The position numbers and the translations under genes were made by a program. This document shows positions 1-6,040 of a stretch of 13,392 bases of DNA, piece by piece; the first letter of the stretch is position 1, and each line of letters opens with the position of its first letter. Under the pieces are notes generated by a model. The model saw nothing but the letters and a program-made list of their open reading frames with translations. It was not told the origin of the DNA and made no database searches. Location: positions 1 to 13,392 of the forward strand of contig CAZFWV010000183.1 of the NCBI GenBank assembly GCA_964522605.1. Reading direction: 5' to 3'. The stretch is from CAVZLD01 sp964522605 (GTDB lineage Bacteria; Planctomycetota; Planctomycetia; Pirellulales; Pirellulaceae).

Positions 1-53
1 GCCAGAGTGGATCGGGTCGGCTACGGACGAGCCTGTCAGATTTTCAACAGCCC

Positions 54-118
54 AGGGCGAAGCTCCTGCCGAGCCGTGAATCGTCTGGAGACCCACGGCT
101 CGGCAGGAGCCTCGCCCT
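54..118. repeat. Inverted-repeat pair (REP-like hairpin) upstream of the nfeD-like gene
   Basis: Two 25-base arms, 54-78 and 94-118, are reverse complements with a single mismatch and are separated by 15 bases. The right arm also folds on itself, as GGCTC and GAGCC around the five-base loop GGCAG. The left arm keeps the same self-hairpin but has lost its outermost pair through the mismatch. The sequence resembles a repeat family I remember from planctomycete spacers. No run of T follows, so it is not a classical intrinsic terminator. It may end or protect the transcript of a gene lying before the window. Confidence 0.85.
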
Positions 119-213
119 CCCTCAATTGCCGAAGTTGTTTTTGAATCATCCCTAAGGAATCGGGGCATTCCGTTGATTGCACAACGATTCATGAACCGTA
201 AACACAACGTCGA

Positions 214-771
214 ATGAGCAACCTGTTCTGGCCGATCATTCTCTTGCTTCTGGCAATCGCCCTGACGATCCTGGAGGCATTCATTCCCTCCGCGGGCATC
301 TTGTCGGCGGCGGCGGCGTTGGCCTTCATTGGTGCGATCGTCACCGCCTTCATGTACGGCGGACTCAAGGCCGGGGCGTTGTTCCTGATTACCACCGGCG
401 TCTTGTTGCCCCTGTTGATCTGGCTGCTGATCAAGCTCTGGCCAAAAACGCCGATCGGACGCAAGATCCTGATTCAACCTCCACGGGAAGACGAAATCCT
501 GTCGCGCCAATACTCGGTGCAAAAACAGCTAATCGGTCGCCACGGCATTGCCATCACCGCCATGTTGCCCGCCGGTGCAATCCGGATCGAGGGACGAACG
601 ATCGATGCCATCAGTGAAGGAATGACCATCGAAAAGAACACGCCGATCGAGGTGATTGCTGTTCGTGGGAACCACCTGGTTGTCCGACCACTTGCTGCTT
701 CGACCGAGGAATCCTCCGGGCCATCGATCGATGCCGTGATCCCCGACCCATTCGACGATTCGCTGTCTTGA
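214..771 (+). CDS. Short NfeD-like membrane protein
   Basis: This 185-residue protein has the layout of the short NfeD family: hydrophobic membrane segments within residues 4-75, then a soluble C-terminal domain. That domain (about residues 108-165) contains the glycine-spaced beta pattern of the NfeD OB fold, around IGRHGIAITAMLPAG and VIAVRGNHLVVRPL. There is no ClpP-like serine protease domain, so it is the truncated type, not the long NfeD. Members of this family are commonly encoded beside flotillin-like proteins and are thought to work with them in membrane microdomains. Here floA follows 123 bases downstream on the same strand, which supports the call. The start lacks an obvious Shine-Dalgarno sequence. 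An eight-codon frame, 191-217, overlaps it as ATGA. The tail (residues 166-185) is acidic and serine-rich, probably disordered. Confidence 0.82.
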   Translation: MSNLFWPIILLLLAIALTILEAFIPSAGILSAAAALAFIGAIVTAFMYGGLKAGALFLITTGVLLPLLIWLLIKLWPKTPIGRKILIQPPREDEILSRQYSVQKQLIGRHGIAITAMLPAGAIRIEGRTIDAISEGMTIEKNTPIEVIAVRGNHLVVRPLAASTEESSGPSIDAVIPDPFDDSLS

Positions 772-894
772 CAACGGTGGGTAGGTGGGATACCACTGCC
801 ATTGAACCGCCCACAAAGCCGCGATCGGTGGTTGGATCGGGAACGTCACGAACCGAGGATCGCTTAACTCCCTCCGGAACACACGGACCAAACC

Positions 895-1938
895 ATGGAA
901 GCCACCGAAATCCTCACAATTATTGGCGGGATCCTCGTCCTGCTGGTTGTGCTTGTTGTCCTCGTTGTGTTCGCACGGTATTTCCGACTGTGGATCCAAT
1001 CGGTCACCACCGGGGCCAGCATTTCGATCTTCGACCTGTTGGGAATGACGTTTCGCAAAGTCAATCCAGCGGCGATCGTGCGCAGCAAGATCATGGCCGT
1101 GCAGGCAGGCTTGGACGAGGCAACCACCGGGATTACAAGCCGCGCTCTGGAAGCGCATTACCTGGCGGGCGGAAATGTTCCGCTCGTCATCCGCGCCCTG
1201 ATCGCAGCGAATAAAGCCAAGACAATTAACCTGACGTTTCAGGAAGCAACGGCCATCGATCTGGCCGGGCGGAATTGTCTGGAGGCCGTGCAGACGAGTG
1301 TCTATCCGAAAGTGATCGACTGTCCAGCTCGGGGCTCGGGTCGCCCAACGCTCGATGCGGTCGCGAAAGACGGCATTCAGTTGAAAGTCAAAGCCCGCGT
1401 AACCGTCCGGGCCAACCTGCAGCGGCTGATCGGCGGAGCAACCGAGGAGACGATTATCGCCCGAGTCGGCGAAGGGATTGTCAGCGCGATCGGTTCGGCA
1501 GATAGCCACAAACGCGTGCTCGAAAACCCCGACATGATTTCCAAAGCCGTGCTCTCCCGACGACTTGATTCCCAGACGGCGTTCGAAATCGTCTCGATCG
1601 ACATCGCCGACATCGATGTGGGCGACAATATTGGTGCGCGACTTCAAGCCGATCAGGCTGAGGCAGACACGCGTGTCGCGCGGGCTCGAGCCGAACAGCG
1701 ACGGGCCATGGCAACGGCCGCGGAGCAAGAACAATTGGCACAAATCGAAAAGAGCCGCGCCAGCCTGGTCGAAGCCGAGGCCGAAGTGCCACGCGCCATG
1801 GCCGAGTCGTTCCGCAGCGGACGACTCGGAATTCTGGACTATTACAAGTTGCGAAACGTGCAGGCCGACACGGAAATGCGAACTGCGATTGCCGGTACCG
1901 GAAGCGTGCGGCGCGATCGCACCGCAACACCACCGTAG
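895..1938 (+). CDS. floA: Flotillin-like protein FloA
   Basis: This 347-residue protein matches bacterial FloA (formerly YqfA), which scaffolds lipid microdomains at the cytoplasmic membrane. A single very hydrophobic valine/leucine-rich anchor occupies residues 6-27. The SPFH/PHB region follows, with FloA-typical stretches such as VNPAAIVRSKIMAVQAG and DIADIDVGDNIGARLQADQAE. A charged, alanine/glutamate-rich segment (about residues 250-310) should form the coiled coil used for oligomerisation, and it ends in a conserved block around LGILDYYKLRNVQADTEMR. The length is close to the usual 330 or so residues of the family. No strong ribosome-binding site precedes the ATG. The short nfeD-like gene lies 123 bases upstream on the same strand, as expected for a flotillin/NfeD pair. 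Confidence 0.96.
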   Translation: MEATEILTIIGGILVLLVVLVVLVVFARYFRLWIQSVTTGASISIFDLLGMTFRKVNPAAIVRSKIMAVQAGLDEATTGITSRALEAHYLAGGNVPLVIRALIAANKAKTINLTFQEATAIDLAGRNCLEAVQTSVYPKVIDCPARGSGRPTLDAVAKDGIQLKVKARVTVRANLQRLIGGATEETIIARVGEGIVSAIGSADSHKRVLENPDMISKAVLSRRLDSQTAFEIVSIDIADIDVGDNIGARLQADQAEADTRVARARAEQRRAMATAAEQEQLAQIEKSRASLVEAEAEVPRAMAESFRSGRLGILDYYKLRNVQADTEMRTAIAGTGSVRRDRTATPP

Positions 1939-2333
1939 ATCCAGGTTCGAAATCGTTATTCGGGAGGGCGCGGCTGCACGAATGAGAAAGTGCACGTGAT
2001 CGGTAAGATGTAGCCAATCGCCAATTGGGTGTTTGTCGCGCGCATCCCCTCGCCGCGCAAGGCCGTACAGTTTAGAAGTGTTGGTTTTGCCTGAGTCGAC
2101 GAACAGGATTCACTCTAGATCCGGAGGATATCTCGTTCTGTTTGGACCGAAGGAGGAGAGGTAGCCACGGATTGGACGGAGAGTACGGATCGGCACGGAC
2201 AGATCCGTGGACATCCGTTTTGTCCGTTCGATCCGCGGTTCCTCTTCTCGGTCTTCGGTATCGCTCGACTTGTGCGTCACAGCGAGCTCAGTGCAGACGG
2301 GTGTTGTAACTTCGGAGATCTGACGTACCCATC
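1939..2333. other. 395-base spacer after floA
   Basis: No convincing gene is seen in this spacer. Its second half (about 2161-2240) is built from repeats of a CGGAT/ACGGAC core and contains the imperfect hairpin annotated separately. A purine-rich GGAGGA stretch near 2150 resembles a ribosome-binding site, but no plausible reading frame of reasonable length follows it. Confidence 0.6.
2186..2235. repeat. Imperfect hairpin within a CGGAT/ACGGAC-rich repeat
   Basis: Arms 2186-2201 and 2221-2235 pair as CGGATCG with CGATCCG and ACGGACA with TGTCCGT, with a small asymmetric bulge between the two blocks and a 19-base loop. The flanking bases from 2165 onward repeat the same CACGGAT/GGACGGA core, a style of degenerate spacer repeat seen in planctomycete and verrucomicrobial genomes. 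There is no clear T-run to make it a terminator. Confidence 0.6.
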
Positions 2334-3071
2334 ATGCAGCAACTGGTTCCCCTACTGGCGGTCGACTGGATCCAGATCGCGATCTTCCTGTTCATCATTT
2401 TCAGCTCGCTGGCCGGCCAGCTGTTCAAGACGAAACAGGAACAGCGACAACAGCCCAACCGCCCCCCGCGCAAACCGCGCCCTGATCGACGGGAGCCCGA
2501 GCCCGCCTTCGACGACCGGGCCAACCCGCCGCGAGCAGAATTTGAACCGCCGCAACCCGAACGGCCACGGAGTCCGCTGCAGGATGAAATCGAAACGTTT
2601 CTGCGCCGGGCCATGGGAAAGGAGCCCGAGCAGGCCGAGGTCGTTGCCGAAGTTGTCCGTCCCGTCGAACCGGAAGCTCGCGTTCCCACACTAGTCACGC
2701 TGGGGCAATCCAGAGACGAAGAATCCGAAGAGTCGGTGGCCGAACATGTCGCACGGCACTTGCGGCAAGGGGACATCGAGGCGCGCGAAGCTGCCATGGG
2801 TCAGGCAATCGGTCAGGCCGACGAGCGGATGGAAAGCCACCTGGAAAGCGTCTTCGATCACTCGCTGGGACAACTGCACCGACGCGATCCGACGGCAGAA
2901 CCGCGAGACATCGCGCAGGGAACCGATGCCGCGGTCTGGGATCAAGCCAGCCGACCGAACCAGTTGATCACCGCTCGACAGATCGCCGAAAAGCTGCGTT
3001 CGCCCGACGAAATCGCCACCGCCATCGTTTTAGGCGAAGTCTTGCGACGACCGACGGAACGCTGGCTGTAA
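2334..3071 (+). CDS. Membrane-anchored protein of unknown function
   Basis: I do not recognise a named family for this 245-residue protein. A single hydrophobic segment at residues 12-30 should anchor it to the membrane with a long cytoplasmic or periplasmic tail. Residues 32-85 are rich in proline, arginine and glutamate and are probably disordered. The central region (about 90-200) is highly charged and likely helical. The last 35 residues are more ordered: they read as a short helical module around IAEKLRSPDEIATAIVLGEV and end in LRRPTERWL. Similar 'regulated by ILxEIL-RP' tails occur, as far as I recall, in other planctomycete proteins of unknown function. It lies downstream of floA on the same strand, but the 395-base gap with repeats argues against simple co-transcription. 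The only GGAG is about 16 bases from the ATG, so the start is moderately certain. Confidence 0.75.
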   Translation: MQQLVPLLAVDWIQIAIFLFIIFSSLAGQLFKTKQEQRQQPNRPPRKPRPDRREPEPAFDDRANPPRAEFEPPQPERPRSPLQDEIETFLRRAMGKEPEQAEVVAEVVRPVEPEARVPTLVTLGQSRDEESEESVAEHVARHLRQGDIEAREAAMGQAIGQADERMESHLESVFDHSLGQLHRRDPTAEPRDIAQGTDAAVWDQASRPNQLITARQIAEKLRSPDEIATAIVLGEVLRRPTERWL

Positions 3072-3172
3072 ACGGTTCGGCGTGCAGAGTCGCAACCAAG
3101 GGTGGCTCGCCGAGGATCGTGCCGAAGCATGCGGGGTCAGAAGATCCGCACACAGCATTGGTTTGGAGTTGT

Positions 3173-3259
3173 ACGTAGCCGAATTCGTGAGAATTCGGAG
3201 ACTGTGCAGGTGAGTTTCCCCGGCGAGACTCCTCCGAATTCTCACGAATTCGGCTACGT
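3173..3259. repeat. GTAG-type REP pair in inverted orientation (BIME-like), perfect 28-base arms
   Basis: Arms 3173-3200 and 3232-3259 are perfect reverse complements separated by 31 bases. Each arm is also a hairpin by itself: GTAG is followed by an 8-bp stem, CCGAATTC with GAATTCGG, closed by the four-base loop GTGA (a GNRA loop if transcribed). GTAG plus a small hairpin, set as an inverted pair, is the known architecture of REP/BIME elements. It lies 101 bases after the stop of the preceding gene. The ribosome-binding site of the next gene (AAGGAGA, 3269-3275) begins ten bases past the right arm. A related pair is found at 5862-5925. Confidence 0.93.
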
Positions 3260-3284
3260 CCTGTGCTGAAGGAGAAACGTCCCC

Positions 3285-4217
3285 ATGGAACCCGTCTCGC
3301 CCCAAACCACACGCATTGGCTGGATCGGAACCGGCGTAATGGGCGCCAGCATGTGCGGGCACTTGATTCAACAAGGATATGCCGCAACCGTCTTCAACCG
3401 GACTCGCAAGAAGGCCGAGCCGTTGCTGGAACAGGGAGCCAACTGGGCCGAGTCGCCGCGGCAGGTCGCGCGGAATAGCGACGTGATCTTCACGATCGTG
3501 GGATATCCCGAAGATGTGCGCTGTGTGATCCTTGGCCCGGAGGGAGTGCTGGCCGGCTGTGACGCGGGTAATCGGATCGTGGATATGACGACCAGCCAAC
3601 CGGCCCTGGCCATCGAAATCGCCGAAGCCGCGCAACAGAAGGGCGTCTACAGCATCGACGCCCCGGTTTCCGGAGGCGACGTCGGCGCGAGAGAGGCACG
3701 ACTGTCGATCATGATCGGCGGCGATGCGCAGGCCGTGCAATCGCTCATGCCATGCTTTCAAGCGATGGGCAAGACGATCGTTCATCAGGGAGGGCCCGGC
3801 GCCGGACAACATACCAAGATGGTGAATCAGACGTTGATCGCGTCAAACATGATTGGCGTCTGTGAAGCCTTGCTGTACGCCTATCGCGCCGGCCTGGACC
3901 TGGACAAAGTCCTCCAGTCCGTCTCCTCAGGCGCTGCCGGCAGTTGGTCGCTGTCGAATCTCGCTCCCCGCATGATTCAGGGCAACTTCGATCCTGGCTT
4001 CTTTGTGGACCACTTTATCAAGGATATGGGAATCGCCCTCGAGGAAGCCCGTCAAATGCGGCTTTCCCTGCCCGGACTCGCCCTCGCTCACCAGCTCTAC
4101 TTGGCCGTTCAGGCCCAAGGTCTCGGCCACCGAGGCACCCATGCTCTTCAACTGGCCCTGGGGCGAATCTCGGGAATCGACTGGGAACGCCGCGATGAAG
4201 AAGTTCGCAGGGATTGA
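3285..4217 (+). CDS. NAD(P)-dependent beta-hydroxyacid dehydrogenase (3-hydroxyisobutyrate dehydrogenase family)
   Basis: This 310-residue cytoplasmic oxidoreductase belongs to the family that oxidises 3-hydroxyisobutyrate-like acids or reduces glyoxylate and tartronate semialdehyde. The Rossmann fingerprint GWIGTGVMG is at residues 12-20. The second strand ends in FNRT (37-40), where Asn-Arg-Thr often signals preference for NADP. The substrate-binding signature is DAPVSGGDVGA (125-135), and the catalytic lysine is K178 in GAGQHTKMVNQ. The C-terminal half is the all-helical domain of the family, and the length is normal for it. AAGGAGA lies nine bases before the ATG, which supports this start. 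The exact substrate cannot be read from sequence. Neither neighbour suggests a pathway: one side is an unknown membrane protein, the other a response regulator 358 bases away. Confidence 0.93.
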   Translation: MEPVSPQTTRIGWIGTGVMGASMCGHLIQQGYAATVFNRTRKKAEPLLEQGANWAESPRQVARNSDVIFTIVGYPEDVRCVILGPEGVLAGCDAGNRIVDMTTSQPALAIEIAEAAQQKGVYSIDAPVSGGDVGAREARLSIMIGGDAQAVQSLMPCFQAMGKTIVHQGGPGAGQHTKMVNQTLIASNMIGVCEALLYAYRAGLDLDKVLQSVSSGAAGSWSLSNLAPRMIQGNFDPGFFVDHFIKDMGIALEEARQMRLSLPGLALAHQLYLAVQAQGLGHRGTHALQLALGRISGIDWERRDEEVRRD

Positions 4218-4575
4218 TCGTCCAATCTGCCGGGGAAGTAAGCCTACTTGTCTCAAGTCGGCCTACGGACCGGATGCGATCGTAACTCGATACCCCGAAA
4301 TTGAAGGCTGACGCGCGCCCAGTTGGAGGCCGAAGCCCATCCCTAACCGAACCTTCGGAATTTTCTTGCTTCCGGCAAATTCGAGCGGGATAATGCCCAC
4401 TCGATGCAGCGACCGCCGTCTTCTGGTCAATCGACGAGGGCAGGTGTTGTTGAGCGGCGGCAACCGTTGCGATTTGACAACGCGGAAGTTGAGTCGTAAC
4501 TTTGCGAGGGTTTTGCCCGAGAACTCCCCCACGGAGGGGCCATTGATTCGAGGATGGTTTCGATAGAGGGGGCGA
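4218..4575. other. 358-base spacer before the response regulator
   Basis: No gene is supported here. A short CCGA/TCGG stem near 4351-4362 followed by AATTTT could be a weak terminator for the dehydrogenase gene, but the stem is only four base pairs. The downstream part contains the candidate promoter annotated at 4474-4502. Unlike most spacers of this length in the window, I see no long inverted-repeat pair in it. Confidence 0.5.
4474..4502 (+). promoter_or_regulatory. Candidate sigma-70-type promoter for the response regulator
   Basis: A perfect TTGACA (4474-4479) is followed after 17 bases by TAACTT (4497-4502). The -35 box and spacing are ideal but the -10 box is poor. It would give a leader of roughly 65 bases ahead of the receiver gene at 4576. 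Confidence 0.42.
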
Positions 4576-5013
4576 ATGATGTTTTCTGGCGACGCTGCTC
4601 CTCAGCTGGCGGAAGCCCAACCGCTCGTACAGGATCGAGATCGGATCCTGATTGTGGACGACGACCGGGAACAGGTAGAAGTCCTCACAGTCGCCCTCAA
4701 GCGTCAAGGTTTTGAGACCCTGTCAGCCAACACGGTCGCCGAAGGGCTCCAACTGGCTCGTGAACAGCACCCACAATTGATCATCCTGGATATTCGTCTG
4801 CCAGACGGAAACGGCCTGGACCTGTGCCAGGTCCTGAGCGACGATCCTCGAACGAACGAGATTCCGGTGATCATTCTCAGCGGGATGGAGCGACCGGACA
4901 TCATTCGCAGCTGTCGGGCGGCTGGCTGTCGCTACTACGTCCGCAAACCGTACGATCCGAACGCGCTGCTGGTCCTTGCAGAGAACGCGCTGTCCCACCC
5001 CGACTGCTGGTAA
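4576..5013 (+). CDS. Stand-alone response-regulator receiver protein
   Basis: This 145-residue protein is a single CheY-like receiver domain with no output domain. The acidic pocket is D28-D30 in ILIVDDDRE, the phosphorylated aspartate is D72 in LIILDIRLPDG, the switch serine is S102 in IILSGME, and the conserved lysine is K124 in YYVRKPYDP. Residues 1-21 form a short non-conserved lead-in. A protein like this passes phosphate to, or binds, a partner rather than DNA; a kinase or effector must be encoded elsewhere, since none lies in the window. AGGGGG (4566-4571) lies just before tandem ATG codons at 4576 and 4579, either of which could be used. The gene stands alone: 358 bases of spacer precede it and more than 600 follow. 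Confidence 0.93.
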   Translation: MMFSGDAAPQLAEAQPLVQDRDRILIVDDDREQVEVLTVALKRQGFETLSANTVAEGLQLAREQHPQLIILDIRLPDGNGLDLCQVLSDDPRTNEIPVIILSGMERPDIIRSCRAAGCRYYVRKPYDPNALLVLAENALSHPDCW

Positions 5014-5179
5014 TCGACTGCCGGCAATTGCGACCGGCGGATCGTCGGGCCTGCTAACGGTGCAACTGTGGGCGCATGTCAGCTTTTGTGGATTTCACCT
5101 GCGATTCGAAAGGTACGTAGGAAGACCGGGAGATTGCGCGAAGTCTCCGGTGGATGACCTGGGGCGGATGAGCCACGGA

Positions 5180-5222
5180 GGAGCCGGAGCTTGACGAACA
5201 AGGAGTTCCGATTGTTGAGGGG
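5180..5222 (+). repeat. 43-base repeat, copy A
   Basis: This copy matches the reverse complement of 5305-5347 at 40 of 43 positions, so the two form an inverted pair around 82 bases. The core shared by all copies reads GACGAACAAGGAG on this strand. Confidence 0.85.
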
Positions 5223-5304
5223 AAGACCGATTTTGGATTAGCGAGTGGAAAACGGCGAGGAACGGGGAATTTCGGCGCATCTCCCCCCGTGTCCGGGCCG
5301 CGCC

Positions 5305-5347
5305 CCCCTCAAAAATCGGAGCTCCTTGTTCGTCAATCTCCGGCTCC
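5305..5347 (-). repeat. 43-base repeat, copy B
   Basis: This copy is inverted relative to copy A with three mismatches. It starts exactly 60 bases before copy C, and the bases after each (ending CCCTGGCC and CCCCTGGCC) also match, so B and C look like two units of a 60-base direct repeat. Confidence 0.85.
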
Positions 5348-5364
5348 ACTTGCCCTGGCCACTG

Positions 5365-5408
5365 CCCCTCGACAATCGAAACTCCTTGTTCGTCACTCTT
5401 CGGTTTCC
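5365..5408 (-). repeat. 44-base repeat, copy C
   Basis: This is a more diverged copy in the same orientation as copy B. It keeps the invariant core CTCCTTGTTCGTCA and the flanking CCCCTC, with scattered substitutions and one extra base. Confidence 0.78.
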
Positions 5409-5583
5409 CCGCCCCTGGCCGACCAACAGGGACTTCAACCCTCACGATTCTCCAGTTGACTTTTCCGACCGTAGCGCAAGTCGGCAGAAGCTGACATGCA
5501 CCCCGCAAATGCTGTTCTCTCGGCAACAAATCGGGCGACCAACGGCCGCGACGTTTCCCCCGGTTCGGTAGCACCCCGTTGGC

Positions 5584-5611
5584 TTGCGGCCCTGCCGCAC
5601 TGTGTTATACT
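5584..5611 (+). promoter_or_regulatory. Candidate promoter for the 29-residue basic protein
   Basis: TTGCGG (5584-5589) and TATACT (5606-5611) are separated by 16 bases, and a start near 5618 would give a leader of about 55 bases before the GTG at 5673. It is among the better sigma-70-like promoters in the window, and it argues that the tiny downstream frame is a real gene. Confidence 0.6.
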
Positions 5612-5672
5612 CAGCAGTTCGGTTGGTCCCTGGTTTCCTGTGGCGGACTTGTCAGACGGCGTGGAGTGATCT

Positions 5673-5762
5673 GTGGGAACGAAGAAGACGGGTAAAGGTC
5701 GGCGTAAAATCGGTCGGAAGAAGCGACGAATGCGAGCCAAGATTCGGCATCGCAAGCGTTAG
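5673..5762 (+). CDS. Very small, highly basic protein, possibly a ribosomal protein of the AURKAIP1/COX24 type
   Basis: The frame begins with GTG, preceded by GGAG eight bases earlier, and encodes 29 residues ending in TAG. Eight lysines, nine arginines, one histidine and no acidic residue make it extremely basic. It opens MGTKKTGKGRRKIG and continues with a dense K/R stretch around KKRRMRAKIRHRK. That stretch resembles the AURKAIP1/COX24-type small proteins, including mycobacterial bS22 (KKRR, then M, then basic residues with an HRK). I also recall near-identical small proteins annotated as hypothetical in planctomycetes. The promoter at 5584-5611 and the ribosome-binding site support expression. 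Binding to rRNA or another nucleic acid is inferred from composition. The alternative is a chance frame, which the all-basic composition and upstream signals make unlikely. Confidence 0.75.
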   Translation: MGTKKTGKGRRKIGRKKRRMRAKIRHRKR

Positions 5763-5861
5763 TGCGTGGGAACATCTCGAGCTTGGGCTGGCCAGCGCAA
5801 CTCGGAAGGGGCAGGAGCCAGAAGTGCTGAGCCCCGCAGCGATACGCCCGAAGGCATTTTT

Positions 5862-5925
5862 GTAGCCGAATTCGTGAGAATTCGGTGTGCAGCACAGAAC
5901 TCCGAAGTCTCACGACTTCGGCTAC
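5862..5925. repeat. Second GTAG-type REP pair, with a compensatory change in one arm
   Basis: Arms 5862-5885 and 5902-5925 are inverted copies of the element at 3173-3259, separated by 16 bases. The left arm is identical to the 3175-3198 arm. The right arm differs at two positions, and these two positions pair with each other inside its own small hairpin: an A-T pair has become a G-C pair, giving CCGAAGTC with GACTTCGG around TCAC. It lies between the convergent small basic gene (99 bases after its stop) and the DUF1598-like gene. TTTTT precedes rather than follows it on the plus strand. Confidence 0.92.
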
Positions 5926-6040
5926 ATTCCGATCTTGGCCCAGTCTTCACGGCATTGCTCGCTAAGCCGCAGGTCTTCTGATCCTGCCTCGCTTATCGCA
6001 AGCGATCCAAATCGGCGGAAACCAAAGGCAAGACCGCAGA

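Larger units (their letters stand above)
5014..5672. other. 659-base repeat-rich spacer
   Basis: No gene is supported between the receiver gene and the small basic protein gene. Minus-strand open frames run through much of it, but they are made of the three related repeats annotated at 5180-5222, 5305-5347 and 5365-5408. The 3' end holds a good promoter for the small gene at 5673. Confidence 0.6.

Noticed and set aside
529..1995. Minus-strand open frame of 488 codons
   Set aside because: It is antisense to the nfeD-like gene and floA, spans both and the gap between, and has a composition rich in Arg, His and Cys with no domain.
2173..2308. TTG-started frame after a GGAGGA stretch
   Set aside because: Its codons run straight through the CGGAT-type repeat and hairpin, and the product has no recognisable feature.
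3173..3259. Intrinsic terminator interpretation of the long hairpin
   Set aside because: No T-run follows either arm on either strand, and the element recurs elsewhere with the same internal design, so a repeat element explains it better.
5305..5424. Possible CRISPR-like array (60-base period)
   Set aside because: There are only two units with diverged repeats and no unique spacers of equal size, and no cas gene is in the window.
5095..5574. Minus-strand open frame with repeated Asp-Glu-Gln-Gly blocks
   Set aside because: The repeated peptide comes from the nucleotide repeats at 5180-5408, one of which is inverted. There is no good start signal, and the repeat is better explained as spacer DNA.
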